Shown: positions 1-11,363 of the stretch, one piece after another | Layout of the letters: each line of letters opens with the position of its first letter | How positions within the stretch are numbered: position 1 is the first letter of the stretch | Origin: Monoplex corrugatus | Lineage: Eukaryota > Mollusca > Gastropoda > Littorinimorpha > Ranellidae | DNA: 64,000 nt | Direction of reading: 5' to 3' | NCBI GenBank assembly: GCA_030674185.1 | Contig: CM060312.1 | Coordinates: 57,026,402 to 57,090,401, forward strand | Program-made: the position numbers and the translations under genes | The notes under the pieces: generated by a model | The model's input: only the letters and a program-made list of their open reading frames with translations | Told to the model about the DNA's origin: nothing | Databases searched by the model: none

Positions 1-1002
1 TGGAGCATTAAGATGGACAGCACACAGGCCTGATGAAACACTAAACTGACATCACCAGCATGATTGGAGCATTAAGATGGACACCACACATGCCTGATGA
101 AACACTAAACTGACAACACCAGCATGATTGGAACATTAAGATGGACATCACACAGGCCTGATGAAACACTAAACTAACATCACCAGCATGATTGGAACAT
201 TAAGATGGACACCACACAGGCCTGATGAAACACTAAACTGACATCACCAGCATGATTGGAACATTAAGATGGACACCACACAGGCCTGATGAAACATTAA
301 ACTGACATCACCAGCATGATTGGAACATTAAGATGGACACCACACAGGCCTGATGAAACACTAAACTGATACCACGAGAATGGCTGGAGCATTAAGATGG
401 ACAGCGTACAGGCCTGATGAAACATTAAGCTGACACCACCAGAATGACTGGAACATTAAGATGGACAGTATACAAAACCTGATGAAACACTAAGCTGATA
501 CCATCAGCATTTTTTGGAGCATTATGAGCGACAGCATACAGAGCCTGATGAAACACTAAGCCGACACCACGACAATGATTGGAGCATTAAGTTCAGATGG
601 ACAGCATACAGAGCCTGAAGAAACACTAGGCTGACAACACCAGAATGACTGGAGCATTAAGATGGACAACACACAGGTCTGAACAAACACTAAGCTGATA
701 CCACCAGCATGATTGGAGCATTAAGATGGATAGCAAGCGGGCATGATGAAACACTAAGCTGATACCACCAGCATAATTGAAGCATTAAGATGGACAGCAC
801 ACAAGCCAAATGAAACACTGAGCTGATACCACGAGAATGATTGGAGCATTAAGATGGGCAGCACACAGACCTAAAGAAACACTAAGCTGACACCACCAGC
901 ATGATTGGAGCATGAAGATGGACGGTACACAGGCCTGATGAAATACTAAGCTGAAACCACTAGCATGATTGGAGCATTAAGATGGACAATACACAGGTTT
1001 AT
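1..1002 (-). repeat. 64-bp satellite array (amplified SINE-D body)
   Basis: About 16 head-to-tail copies of a 64-bp unit. The core GGAGCATTAAGATGGACA recurs from positions 1, 65, 129, 193, 257, 321, 385 and 449, then at about 514, 580, 650, 714, 778, 842, 905 and 970. The first eight copies keep an exact 64-bp spacing; later ones carry small indels and more substitutions. The array runs off the left edge. The unit resembles the body of the dispersed SINE-D repeat at 33065-33110 and 9945-9980, so I infer it grew from a SINE copy. Confidence 0.93.
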
Positions 1003-1060
1003 TTCATGCTGCAGGCTGGGACTGAAACTCGAGATATCAGATCTTGAGTTCACAATTGTA
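1003..1060 (-). repeat. SINE-D body flanking the satellite
   Basis: Directly after the last satellite unit comes sequence that aligns with 33118-33175 in the same order, including CTGCAGGCT and a following GAAA.TCGAG stretch. The array is therefore embedded in a SINE-D copy and not merely next to one. Confidence 0.7.
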
Positions 1061-1090
1061 TTTTGTACAAAAAACAGCCAGCCTGCCAGA

Positions 1091-1093
1091 AAA

Positions 1094-1146
<53 letters not shown>

Positions 1147-1261
1147 ACACAAATTTATTTACAAAGATAGCAGCACACAACAGATGCTTTTTTCCTCCAT
1201 ACCTAGCCCTTGTACGTAGGGTCAACTCTAACACCAATGAAATATAAATAGCATGAAGACA

Positions 1262-1304
<43 letters not shown>

Positions 1305-1440
1305 GGAGAGAGAGAGAGAACAAGTTTATTTACAAAGATAGCAGCACACAAAATATGCTTTTTTTCCTCCATATCTGGCCCTTGTAGGGTCAACTCTAAC
1401 ACCAGTGAAATATAAATAGCATGAAGACATTGAAATGAGA
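1091..1440. repeat. ~171-bp duplication bounded by (GA)n
   Basis: Two copies of a segment starting at about 1149 and 1320 share TTTATTTACAAAGATAGCAG, a T-run, and a shared tail ending in a TATAAATAGCATGAAGAC stretch. Each copy is preceded by a pure (GA)n tract (1091-1143 and 1265-1319). Unequal exchange between the GA tracts would produce this arrangement. Confidence 0.85.
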
Positions 1441-1510
1441 GAGAGAGACAGACAGACAGACAGAGAGAGACAGACACAGAGAGAGAGACAGACAGACAGA
1501 CAGACGGACG
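1436..1510. repeat. (GA)n/(GACA)n microsatellite
   Basis: Pure purine-rich dinucleotide and GACA tetranucleotide tract. The open frames across it are simple-repeat translations. Confidence 0.95.
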
Positions 1511-1511
1511 A

Positions 1512-3090
1512 ACAAACGGACAGACAGAAGAGATGGGGACGGACAAAGAAGAGACAGACAAAAAGCGAAGACCCCCAAAAAATATATCAACAATTGTCTG
1601 TTAAGCGAAAAAAAAGGACAGTATGGCAGACGGGTAGGTTTGGAAAAAGGCGTGGAATGTTAAAAGACCATGCAATGACGTTACCATTCACAGAATTCCA
1701 GGTGAGTCCTACCTACCTAAGTCCCATGATGTTGCCCTGAGAACTTGAAAGACATCCACTGGCATAGATGGACAGACATGTGCTATGGCTGGAGCTCAAC
1801 AACAATAGCGATGAATCACTAGGGAAAACACACTGTGAGAGGGATGCAGTTCAGTGTTGACCAGTTAGTGACACAAAACGATGGGCGTGAATCTCAGTTG
1901 AAACTCAGTGTTTCGACAGACAGCAGGTCAACACGACGTAAAAGTATGTAAACCGCCTGGACCACACTACTTTTCTTTTTTAGCAGATTATTACCGTCAT
2001 CAGGTTAGCACAATGACAAAGCATGTCGACATCCTTGAGTTCCATCACACCAATCAAGATATTTCCAGAATCACTTTTCGTTAACTTACGAAAATCAGCG
2101 AGTCTGAAGGTATTCTCCATGACACATGCAACGTTCGTTCGTTAGTTCTTTTATCGTCTATTCACATATACATGTGTCTTTCGACGTATCAGCAAGTTGG
2201 TAAATCATCTCTTACCCCTTTCTGGAGTAACAAAAAGAATAAAAACAACACAAAATGATGCCTATTTGCCTCTTGCCAAACCGTGCAGTCAAAAGTTAGT
2301 TCGTTATATAAGCATTTGCTGTTGTGTAATCTTGTATTTAAAGTAATCTCGGGCCAAAGAGAAGCTTGAGCATCAAAGCCTCTTTGCACTGACTTCTTTT
2401 CCCTCTTCTTTCGCACCAACACAGAAAGCACAAAAGAACAGCTGATGGTTACACAGACCGTGACCCGTTACTTGGGTACTCAAAATTCATGAACAAGTCA
2501 CTAAAGTCAGATTTTTTTTAACACAAAAGAAAGTCAACTAAAAGCTACTCGAAACCCGGAACGAAATATCGACACTTAAACAATCTTGAACAAACTCAAC
2601 CCTGTTGTTGAGATCACTCAAAATTCCCCAACAAAGTGAAAGCTGCGAAAGTATTCATCACCAGCACATCGGCCACTTGCCCCATTTTGCCGCAATCCAA
2701 AAGCCAATGTCAAGAATGGCTTCATTCTCATAATTGTCGTCTGCTCAATTGGCGGAGACAGACGACCCACGGACCGGCGTCAGACTAGCACGTTGTAAGC
2801 CTCAGGGATCGACCCCCAGCCAAGGACAATGGAGAATAAAAAAGCAGCAGGGCTGTTCTTATCATCATCAACACTAGTCTGTCCACAAACTTTATACATT
2901 CCTCTCTCTGCTAGCGTTCACCATCATCACAAGCACCACTACCCGTGTTCGGTAAACAGCGGAGGTGTTGCGGTAATACAGGCTCTGGAAGCCGACTTGC
3001 TGCAAGCAGCAAGAGAGAGAAGACAAGAACGAACGAGAAAGAGAACGATAGATAGAGAATAGAGAGACAGAGAGAGAAGCAGAAAAGGTG
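1512..3090. other. Unique sequence, nothing recognised
   Basis: Mixed-composition sequence without long coding frames. A short GGGATCGACCCCC motif near 2806 resembles a B box, but I could not find a convincing partner A box. Confidence 0.6.
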
Positions 3091-3100
3091 TGTGTTAGTG

Positions 3101-3145
3101 TGTGTGGGGGGAGGGGGAGGGAGGGGGAGGGAGAAGAGGTAGAGG
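3101..3145 (+). other. G-quadruplex-prone purine tract
   Basis: After a GT run, at least five G-runs of three or more bases, separated by single A residues, lie on the + strand at 3106-3132. This fits the usual G4 pattern with very short loops. Confidence 0.75.
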
Positions 3146-3337
3146 TGGGAGTAGGTTGTCGGGGAAGGGTGGCGGAAGGGTAGTTTGAAGGGCTGAGGGC
3201 TAAGGGTGTGTGTGTGTGTCAGGCCCCAATCTGAAAGAACAGTTTCCCCCGTCACTCAAATCCAGCACGCCTGCTGCTTTACTTCTGCCGTTCTTGTTTT
3301 CTTTTCGTTTTGTTGGAAGAGATTATTTTCCAGCCTC

Positions 3338-3480
3338 CACCACCACCATCACCACCACCACGACCATCACCCCTTTCTTCCCCCCCCCCATCCCTGCCAC
3401 CCCCTCCCATCCACTTTAGGTCCTCCTCCCTCCCTCTCCTTCATCCCCTTCTTTCTCGCTTCGTTCTTTCTTCTGATCCT
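3338..3480. repeat. CCA/CCT-rich pyrimidine tract
   Basis: Imperfect CCA repeats (3338-3370) grade into C-runs and CCTCC. No gene signal. Confidence 0.8.
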
Positions 3481-3486
3481 TCCTTA

Positions 3487-3571
3487 GAGTGTGTGTGTGC
3501 GTGCGCGCGCGCGCGCGCGCGTGTGTGTATGTTTATGTGTGTGTGTGTTGTAAACTTGTGTGTGTTTATAC

Positions 3572-3626
<55 letters not shown>

Positions 3627-3838
3627 CCCATGTGTGTGTGTGCGCGTGCGTGTCGTGTGTGTGATGGCACCCGCGCGAGCGCATGTGAATGTGTGAGTGT
3701 GTGTGTGTGTGCGTGCGTGCATGTACGTGTGCGTGCGTGCGTGCATGTGTATGCGTGCGTGCGTGTGTTTGTGTGCGTGAAAACGTGTGTGTGCTTGTGT
3801 GTGTATGTATATGTCAGTGTTTTTGTTGCTGTTGTTGG

Positions 3839-3900
<62 letters not shown>

Positions 3901-4003
3901 TGTGTGTGTGCTCGCGCGCGCGCGCGTGCGTACGTGTGTGTGTGTCAGTGTGTCTGCGTACGTGTGTGCGTATGCGTGCGTGCGTGTGTGTGAGCGAATG
4001 TAT
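3487..4003. repeat. Compound (GT)n/(GC)n/(GCGT)n array
   Basis: About 500 bp of alternating purine-pyrimidine sequence. It includes (GC)n blocks near 3501-3520 and 3912-3926 and long (GT)n near 3842-3910. Such tracts can adopt Z-DNA. All frames give CVCV or THTH translations. Confidence 0.95.
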
Positions 4004-4204
4004 GTGTTATAAGAAAAGGTTGACGCATTCAATGCTTTTTTCCTTTCACTGCTGTTACATGACCGATTGACACATGGAAGTAGATATTTCATTATCGTTC
4101 ATTTTCACTGCTTCTATAACATACAATGTTTTAATGTTTGTCTCTTGTCTTCATAGCGGGAGGGATTGACAGGTATTCGCTTTACGTGTGTCTGCTTCTG
4201 ACAC

Positions 4205-4290
4205 TCATGCCTTTGTGAAGTGCTTAGGGTTCTTGTGAGATAAGGCGGTGTACAAGTAGCCATTATTGTTACCATCATCCTTTCTATCTC
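4205..4290 (+). repeat. Retroelement 3' tail
   Basis: An AAGTGCTTAGGGTTCTTGTG segment followed by GATAAGGCGGTGTACAAGTA and an imperfect (ATT)n. It matches the reverse complement of 30420-30475, so it is a dispersed element end. It resembles mollusc retroelement 3' ends of the 'GCGCTATATAAGTA + ATT repeat' type, as I recall them. Confidence 0.6.
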
Positions 4291-4467
4291 CTCTCTCCAT
4301 CATCATTTCGATCTGGCAGCTGTGAACATGACGCTTACTGTTTTATGGAGCAAATCAACAAGAGAAATTGTCCGCCTCTTATACCGCCTTTATGATAGTA
4401 ATAATGATAATACTTGTGTTCTTATTTTCAACGGACAGGCATTCTGATGCATACCGCATGTCAAACT

Positions 4468-4575
4468 GTTGTTACCACTATCATTATTATCATTATTATT
4501 GTTCTTAATATTATTACCATTGGTATTGCAATCATTGTTATCATTAGTATTAGTATTATCACTATTATTACTATT

Positions 4576-4606
<31 letters not shown>

Positions 4607-4613
4607 CATCATA
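4468..4613 (-). repeat. (ATT)n/(ATC)n microsatellite at a SINE tail
   Basis: Imperfect ATT/ATC trinucleotides ending in a clean (ATC)n at about 4570-4610. On the minus strand it directly follows the 3' end of SINE-A and reads as its (GAT)n tail. Confidence 0.9.
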
Positions 4614-4905
4614 AATCGTTCTTCTGCGGCGCTTTTCTCCAAAGTCATTCCGGACTCACAGCACATTAAACATAATCAGACTTTCAGTGGAGCAAGCAGA
4701 ATACATGCTGTTACATGTAGGTGAGCTGACCACATTCCACTATGCTGTTACGAAGTCTGCATCTTTGGTGGACGTTCATGCTTGGCGTTTTCGTGTTTCC
4801 ATAAGCGAGCCACTGACATGACTTGTAGGATCTAAAACGTGCATATCTGATATTCTCCATGATATGCTCGTACACTCGAAGACGCTTTCGGCGCCTTCAG
4901 GTCCC
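4614..4905 (-). repeat. SINE-A, 5'-truncated
   Basis: Aligns with 24340-24540. Shared blocks are GAGCTGACCACATTCC, TATGCTGTTAC, a TTTCGTGTTTCCATAAGC-like stretch and a CATATCTGATATT-like stretch. The tRNA-like head seen in the 24.3-24.7 kb copy is missing. The family body resembles a widespread mollusc SINE (remembered, not searched). Confidence 0.75.
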
Positions 4906-5060
4906 CACACATGCCTATCTGAGAGACTGGAAAACTGTCCAACCTGTTTCCACCAAGCAGGAGCTCGTTTTCTTCTATTCTGCATACTTGGAGTTGTGTC
5001 CCCTTTTCTGAACACAGTTCGACTACATGTCTGGATTATCTATTTATTAAGTTATTTTTC

Positions 5061-5567
5061 TTTAAAGCCCAGCCAACTGCGTGGCGGCATATCAGGGCTA
5101 TAACCGTTTCAAAATATACACAATACTTCAACAGGGAAATAAGGAGCAGAAAATTAAGTACACATATCAATGCAGTCGCGCACATAATCCAAGAAGATGC
5201 CCGTGGCACTGACCACTCCGTCCAATTTATCACACAGGGGATTTAAAAACATACCTGAATACAAATTTAAACATAACTCAGGAAACTAAAACATACATAA
5301 AACCGGGCTAAAATTACCTAAAATTGCTTCCACATATCTCATTTCCTAGAACTAAAAATGCATTTAATACATGAACCCAATTTCAATCTAAAGAATACGT
5401 ATGACTTTATCGAACACATACAGGTAAATGGACCAGCAAGGAAAGAAAATGGTAGGAAGAAATGGCAGAATGCAAAGGAATAAGTCGGAAACAAAGACAG
5501 GGAAGAATTCCAGAAGATGGGGATACTATTTATACTGAAAAAAGCCACAGGCATTCCCCAGGGGGTG
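5061..5567 (-). repeat. R530 element, copy 1
   Basis: Near-full copy of a ~0.5 kb repeat. One end is AAAGCCCAGCCAACTGCG followed by a CATATCAGGGCTATAACC stretch; the other is GGGGATACTATTTATACTG followed by GGCATTCCCC. The element strand is taken as minus because other copies carry (AAT)-type tails at the AAAGCCC end. No conserved protein is encoded. Class is unclear: a SINE, a LINE 3' part or another non-autonomous element are all possible. Confidence 0.9.
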
Positions 5568-5579
5568 TTGGTGGGGTCC

Positions 5580-6165
5580 GGTTTATCTCGACAGACAACC
5601 AGAGTCAAGACCCAGTGTTAAAACCTTCACATCTGTCTTACACTAATCTTCCGTTTCACTTTGTATGAAAGAATGGGCCAGAAACATCTGTTTATGAAAC
5701 AAAACCTGTTGACCTTGATTGTGATGTCGATGCAGATGTTTCAACGGAAGCCGATCGAGAACACAAAACAGAAAACTGTCAGAACCAGGTAAATAAACTA
5801 GAAAAAAGACAAGTTTCAAGAATGCAATGCAGGTCGTGTATAGAATTACAATGAAGGGTTCAGTTACAGTCCCGCCAGTAACTTTAGAATCCAGTCAAAA
5901 ACAATCCACTAATATAGTGTTTTAGACTGGATTTTCAAAACCTCTAAAAAAAAATCCAACAATAACTATAGCAATGAAAAGAGAAAGAAAGAAAGTCGTA
6001 AATAAACCCAAAGCATGGGTCCCCTAAATTTTTACTACGGTCTGTGCACTGTTCCCCATGCCCAGTCTGCGCCTGTTTGCATTTCGTCTTCCGTACCGTT
6101 TCCCTACAACAACCCCAAACACCTTGCTAAGATGAAGATTGCAAGTTGTAGAAGGTTAAAATTTG
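5580..6165. other. Unique sequence, nothing recognised
   Basis: AT-rich, with short A-runs and no sustained open frame or repeat similarity within the window. Confidence 0.55.
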
Positions 6166-6169
6166 TCCC

Positions 6170-6595
6170 ATAATCCTGAGGTCGTAGGGAAGAGAGGCGG
6201 TAGCGAATCCAACTTTCTCGGGACCAGCACTATGAGGGTGGCGCCCATCTCACCCTCCCTCACTGCTTTGGGTCGTAGGGGTGAGAGGTGGTAGAGACCT
6301 CAACGTTTCTCGGGATCAGCACTATGACGGTGGTGCCCATCTCACTCTCTCTCTCTCGCTGGTTTAGATCGTAGGAGAGAGAGGTGGTAGAGACCTCAAC
6401 TTTTCTCGGGACCAGCACTGCGAGGGTGGTGCCTGTCTCACTCTCCCTCGCAGCTTTATCCTTTTCTAACTTTGAGATACCCATTGACAGCTGGGTAGAC
6501 TACAGGCGTGATTCGCACCCGTACACACTCATGTAGACAGACCGGAAGGTAAATGTTCCTCTACCTTTACACCAACTAGGCCTCGCAAGTTATGT
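6170..6595 (-). repeat. SINE-E with triplicated body unit
   Basis: On the minus strand a tRNA-like head at 6595-6510 has an A-box-like TAGTTGGTGTAAAGGTAGAG and a B-box-like GGGTGCGAATCAC. The body contains a GTCGTAGG..GAGAGGTGGTAG unit three times, starting at 6181, 6272 and about 6368 (periods 91 and 96 bp). Other copies (50645, 63830) have essentially one unit. Confidence 0.8.
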
Positions 6596-6757
6596 AAAAG
6601 GGGTTAATTAACGTGGCGTGCAATGTCCGAGCTCAGCTTTCAGATGCTACTCACAAAGGAAAAGATCATAGAAGTGCCTCAGAATGGCGACCGGAAGCAT
6701 ACACAAATGTGGATTCAGGCATGCTAGGATGCGGGTATGACGATTACTTGGTCAGTG

Positions 6758-7050
6758 GATTGACTGATAGATTGGATTGGAGAATATATAATCAACAGAT
6801 TGACCGATTTATCATACACTGATTGATTGACTCACTGACTGACCAATCGATGAGTGAATGAGTCAGTCTAAGCATGTGTGTGTGATTTACTTACTGATTC
6901 GATGAGAGAATAATTAACTGACTGACTGATCTATCATACACTGATTGACGGACTCGCTGATCGATCAATCGAGGAGTGAATAATCAACAGACTGATTCAT
7001 CAAACATACTGATTGACTCAGGATCGATCAATCGATGAGCGAATGAGTCA
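6758..7050. repeat. TGAT-derived minisatellite
   Basis: Degenerate GATT/GACT tetranucleotides organised in a longer unit. CATACACTGATTGA followed by CAATCGATGAGTGAATGAGT recurs about three times, twice ending in TCTAAG and a GT run. Confidence 0.8.
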
Positions 7051-7057
7051 TTCTAAG

Positions 7058-7058
<1 letters not shown>

Positions 7059-7096
<38 letters not shown>

Positions 7097-7100
7097 TGTG

Positions 7101-7161
<61 letters not shown>
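7059..7161. repeat. (GT)n microsatellite
   Basis: About 100 bp of GT interrupted near 7093-7102. Confidence 0.97.
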
Positions 7162-7164
<3 letters not shown>

Positions 7165-7590
7165 GCATGTGCATGAGTTTGTGTATATTTTTCTTGCGTC
7201 ACACACACTAGACAAACGAGGCATCACGCACGAGGGATAAATAACCCTCAGACCGGCTGACACGCTGTGGCATCCAAATAAACTCACACAAACTTCTTCC
7301 CGTTTTTCACGTTGAAGATTATTACCAACATGTGTGTGGCCATGAATGATGACCCCTGACCTTAAAAACGGGCGTTCTTCTATTCCTTTTGATCCCCCAC
7401 CCATCAGGACTTGCCCTGCATGTTTGCCAGACCTGGGGGGATTGTTCAGGTAGGAGGAACACGACTGGACTGACGGGAATCTCTTGTCTCTCTTTTTATC
7501 CCTTCAGGTAAGCGATAGCTTTAATCTGAACGACTTTCTTTTGATGACCAACCGTACGGATGCGAGAGAGTTTTTGGAGAACGTCAGAAT
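7162..7590. other. Unique sequence, nothing recognised
   Basis: Mixed-composition spacer. No repeat copy or credible exon was seen. Confidence 0.5.
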
Positions 7591-7591
<1 letters not shown>

Positions 7592-7644
<53 letters not shown>

Positions 7645-7660
7645 GAGAGAGAAGAGAGAG

Positions 7661-7756
<96 letters not shown>
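7592..7756. repeat. (GA)n-(GACA)n-(GT)n compound microsatellite
   Basis: GA tract, short GACA block, GA again, then about 95 bp of GT. The same order recurs elsewhere, for example at 31720 and 44686. Confidence 0.96.
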
Positions 7757-7764
7757 ATTCTTTG

Positions 7765-8190
7765 TCTGCATACAGCGAACTGATGCTAAGCAAATCCCCT
7801 GATCATACTGAGACAACGTTGATCTTTAAGGATCAGCGAAACGTCCTGCTATTAGGACGATAAATACGCTTTGTTCTTGTTCCTTTTGGAATTGAAACAT
7901 TTAATGTTATACACATCCTTCAATGTATGCCATGGGCCAAAAATCACCTTGCATTTAACCAAATATATATAATTTAGTCAGTTTTTACCACAACATCACT
8001 AAGTTTTTAAGACATTTGTCAGAAAATAGTGTTGGTATGTGCTCACCAAAAATAAGTAAATAAACAAATATAAAAAATGGTGCAATTGGCTCTTTAAACA
8101 AACAAATAAATAACAACAAAATCATTGTACTTAAAAAAAATCCTTATCAACACTGTCTCTTACTTAATCCTAATCTTGACACTTCAGATT
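7765..8190. other. AT-rich unique sequence
   Basis: AT-rich with short (AAAT) runs. No gene or repeat similarity seen. Confidence 0.5.
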
Positions 8191-8194
8191 CTAC

Positions 8195-8330
8195 ACAGGC
8201 TAGCCGTGGACTTGAAATCTCAAGGCCTGAGTTCAATCCCTGCCCTGCAACAAAAATAAACTGGCCTGTTCGTTGCTGTTTATGCTGCTATCATTCTGGT
8301 GATTTCAGCGTAGTGTTTCATTTCATACGT
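8195..8330 (+). repeat. SINE-F, tRNA-like head and start of body
   Basis: GGCTAGCCGTGG and, about 35 bp later, the B-box-like GAGTTCAATCCCTG, followed by sequence aligning with 30785-30850 (AAATAAACTGGCCTGTTC, ATCATTCTGGTGAT). The shared body supports a common family. Confidence 0.6.
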
Positions 8331-8511
8331 TTCGTCTTCCCCAACCCCACCCCCTTCCTTCCAATGGAGTCTGCCAGATAACTGCCAGCAGATTTGGGTG
8401 GAGCGCATATCGAATTATCCGAGTGCGATGAATCTTCGTAAACAAATTACAAACTGGGTAAAGATTGCCTCCCATCTCACTTTTTTAAGCGAACTGGGTA
8501 AAAATTGTTTT

Positions 8512-8548
8512 CCCCCCCCCCCCCCCCCTTTTTTTTTTTTTTTTCCCC
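8512..8548. repeat. Poly(C)-poly(T) tract
   Basis: About 17 C then about 16 T: a homopyrimidine tract capable of triplex or i-motif structure. It is prone to assembly length error. Confidence 0.9.
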
Positions 8549-8667
8549 TGTCATTTTCTAAGAGTCAGACTCGAATCCATGCAGTCGACTGGAAGCCTGT
8601 ACGCCATCAACCAGGCCTTGTCCACTTCATACAGAACAGAGAGCAATCATCATTTTATTGTTCTTAT

Positions 8668-8669
8668 GG

Positions 8670-8718
<49 letters not shown>

Positions 8719-8760
8719 AGTTATAATAATAACAACAACAATGATAATAATAACATTAAT
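8668..8760. repeat. (GAT)n then (AAT/AAC)n microsatellite
   Basis: About 50 bp of clean GAT, followed by imperfect AAT and AAC triplets. Confidence 0.95.
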
Positions 8761-8837
8761 GATACATTCGTGTAAAGCGTTATTCTCCACACTCATTTGG
8801 AATGCCACGCATTACACATACACAAGACACAGAGTAA

Positions 8838-8838
8838 T

Positions 8839-8882
<44 letters not shown>

Positions 8883-9005
8883 CACACACATAAGATGAAC
8901 AGATAGACAGATACATATGTGTGCATATGTATAAATCACCCCCCCCCCCTCTCTCTCTCCCCATATATATATTATATACAATAAATATATATATATATAA
9001 CATAC
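8838..9005. repeat. (CA)n, C-tract and (TA)n cluster
   Basis: CA dinucleotides at about 8838-8890, a C-run near 8939-8950, and TA/ATA repeats to 9005. Confidence 0.93.
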
Positions 9006-9639
9006 ATATATAGAGCGAGAGGACAGATTGATAGGTAGGTAAATAGACGAATAGATGGATGGGCAGACCCATGGACACATAGATAATTTGGTTTAAAAAA
9101 AACAACAGATTTATAGATAGGTAAGTAGATAGGTAGACAAATAAGCAGAGAGATCGACAGACAGTAACTGCTTGACCATTTCTTTGTTATAAATATGTGG
9201 GAAAAGTCGCCTAACTTGAATCTATATTATCAGACAAACAAGGGTTTCTTTCGTTCTTTCTTTTTAAAGTTGCAGACCACCATCCTCACCTCGGAAAAAA
9301 AAGAGTAAAAGTACAATGAAAGTAACCGAGGTTATGAAGGCTCATAAACAAAGTACACATACAATACCTGACCAGTTGTTTTTTTTAATTCTTTTTTTTA
9401 TCCTACCTGAGCAACAGAACCTCAGCTGGGTAGAAAACGCGTGTGATGCCGATCGGTAGGACAAGTGGGCAGAAACAACACAGCCTGTTTAGAAGACAAA
9501 CAGAGCAGAAAGCCTATAGTGCTCTTCACAACTGTTTGCAGATGGTGATCACTGCTTCCACGGCCACCCCAGGGACAGGGAAGGTGTTTGGAAGGTCTGG
9601 AAGCAAATTGGCAGGAAAATCCTCTCTCTCTCTCCTGTG
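9006..9639. other. Unique sequence with GATA-like degenerate repeat
   Basis: Imperfect TAGATAGGTAG tetranucleotides at 9010-9165, then unique sequence. The open frame at 9443-9715 has no recognisable domain. Confidence 0.5.
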
Positions 9640-9985
9640 GGTGAGACGTGTATGTCTACTACTAAACGCATCAAGAGCTGGGATTCCTTACACTCGGGAC
9701 AATTTCATAACGTAAATCTGCCAGCGATTTCCTACCGAGTCTTATTGGAGGAAATTGGAGTTTGCGCGTTTGCTAAAGAGGGATTCATCGCACTCGGGCA
9801 ATTCCATACGCACTCCATCCAAATCTACGAGTAATTGTCTGACAGACTCCTTAAACTTGCGCAAAATCCTACGCGATGATAAGGTCTTGAAATACGGAAA
9901 CGGGGATGGGGAGGGAGCGGAATGGAAACCTACGAAACATTAAGCTGACACCACCAGAATGACTGAACCATTAAGAAGAGTACCG
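9640..9985 (-). repeat. SINE-D partial copy
   Basis: 9770-9975 aligns with 32893-33100: GGATTCATCGCA, CAATTCCATACGC, then AAGGTCTTGAAATA, GGGGATGGGG, and the satellite-like CACCACCAGAATGACTGA and CATTAAG. A degraded partial duplication of the GGATTC..CACTCGGG block lies just upstream at 9685-9715. The tRNA-like head is absent. Confidence 0.75.
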
Positions 9986-10034
9986 AATACGCCACTTTTA
10001 ACCTTTTAACTGCAAAAACGTCACTTTAGACTCC

Positions 10035-10175
10035 TTCCTCCTACCCATCAGTTTCCTGCAAGAAGCTGATGGATAGGGTGAAGTCAAAGGGTTAAGTTTT
10101 TGCTGTGCTAGCATGGTTGACAATGCAGGATGCTGGTCGACAGGGTGCGGAAGTCAAAAGGTTAATGTTGCTGGC
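10035..10175. repeat. Dispersed repeat G, copy 1
   Basis: Contains CCTGCAAGAAGCTGATGG, ATAGGGTGAAGTCAAAGGGT and, further on, CAGGATGC with GTCAAAAGGTTAA. The same blocks in the same order occur at 61100-61182. Confidence 0.65.
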
Positions 10176-10545
10176 TGCGAATGAACTCGAGATATGAACT
10201 ACAAACAAACAAAAAATATACAAACATAAAAAAAAAACCGCTTTTAACTTAACTGAAATAAAGCCTGCATCACATATAAATCTACAAGCCTTTCCCACGC
10301 ACATTACTGAAATAAAGCCTGAAGCTGATGAATAAGAGATAGTCCACGTTTTTTAATATACACACCTGGACAATGTCATACATAAATATGCCACTGGTAG
10401 CTCACGTGCCTTACCCAAATAAAGCCTGCGGCAAAGGATTGAGAAATCCGTCTGTGGATGAATAAAAGATTGCATTTGAGAACGGAGGAACGGAAGAATA
10501 ATCCAAATATAAATGCGTGGGCAAGTTGCGCACGACGAAAACTTT
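10176..10545. other. Unique sequence with imperfect short duplications
   Basis: ACTGAAATAAAGCCTG occurs twice (about 10252 and 10307), and AAATAAAGCCTG a third time near 10419. Nothing else was recognised. Confidence 0.5.
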
Positions 10546-10549
10546 AATA

Positions 10550-10708
10550 AAAAAAAGGTAAGGATAATCTTTTTCTGTGTTAATTTTAGATTTTAATGAA
10601 TTAAAGTTACAATAAAAGACATGCACAAACTTTAAAAAAAGGTAAGGATAATCTTTTCTGTGTTAATTTTAGATTTTAATGAATTAAAGTTAAAATAAAA
10701 GACATATG
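10550..10708. repeat. 84-bp tandem duplication
   Basis: GGTAAGGATAATC starts at 10557 and 10641. Both copies continue through GTTAATTTTAGATTTTAATG to AAAAGACAT, nearly identical, so the duplication is recent. Confidence 0.93.
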
Positions 10709-10839
10709 CGCAAGACAAACGAAGAAAAGTCCTCTAGCCTTTCTGCAGAGAGTCTGTAACACAGTGATCATTTTACACTGCAAGAATTTGGCCAGCACGC
10801 TAGCCCACATACTTACCATTGTTAATGTTATTTTTGTAG

Positions 10840-11363
10840 AAAGCCCAGCCAACTGCGTAGAGCCATATCAGGGCTATAACCGTTTCAAAACGTACACAAT
10901 ACTTCAAGAGGGAAAAAAAAGGAAGAAAATTAAGTATACATATCAATGCATTCGCGCGCATGGTCTAAGGAGACGCCCCTGGCACTGACCACTCCGTCCA
11001 ATTTATCACACAGGGGATCTAAAATCATGCATGAATACAACGTTAGACATAATTTAGGACACTAAAACATATATAAAACGAGCTTAAATTACCTAAAATT
11101 GTTTCCGCATATCTCACTTCCTTAGAGCCAAAAATGCACTTAATACATGTACCCAATTATCAATCCTAAGAGAAAGTATGTAAGACTTTATTGAACACAT
11201 ACACATGAATGGACCAGCAAGGCAGAAATTGATTGGAAGAAATGACAAAGCAAAGGAACGAGGTAGAAACAAAGAGAGCGACAAAAAAGAAATTTCTGGC
11301 ACAGAATTTCCAGAAAGTGGGAATACTACTTACATTGAAAGAGCCCCCGGCATCCCCATGGGG
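10840..11363 (-). repeat. R530 element, copy 2
   Basis: Full-length by comparison with copies 1, 3 and 7. It runs from AAAGCCCAGCCAACTGCGTA to a GGCATCCCCATGGGG end. The open frames inside it are not conserved between copies. Confidence 0.92.

Noticed and set aside
2770..2830. tRNA-like head near GGGATCGACCCCC
   Set aside because: The motif is nearly palindromic, so the B box fits either strand by chance, and no A box partner was found.
3487..4070. Long Cys/Val-rich and Thr/His-rich frames over GT/CA arrays, here and throughout
   Set aside because: They are translations of alternating dinucleotides, appear in several frames and both strands, and have no domain or start context.
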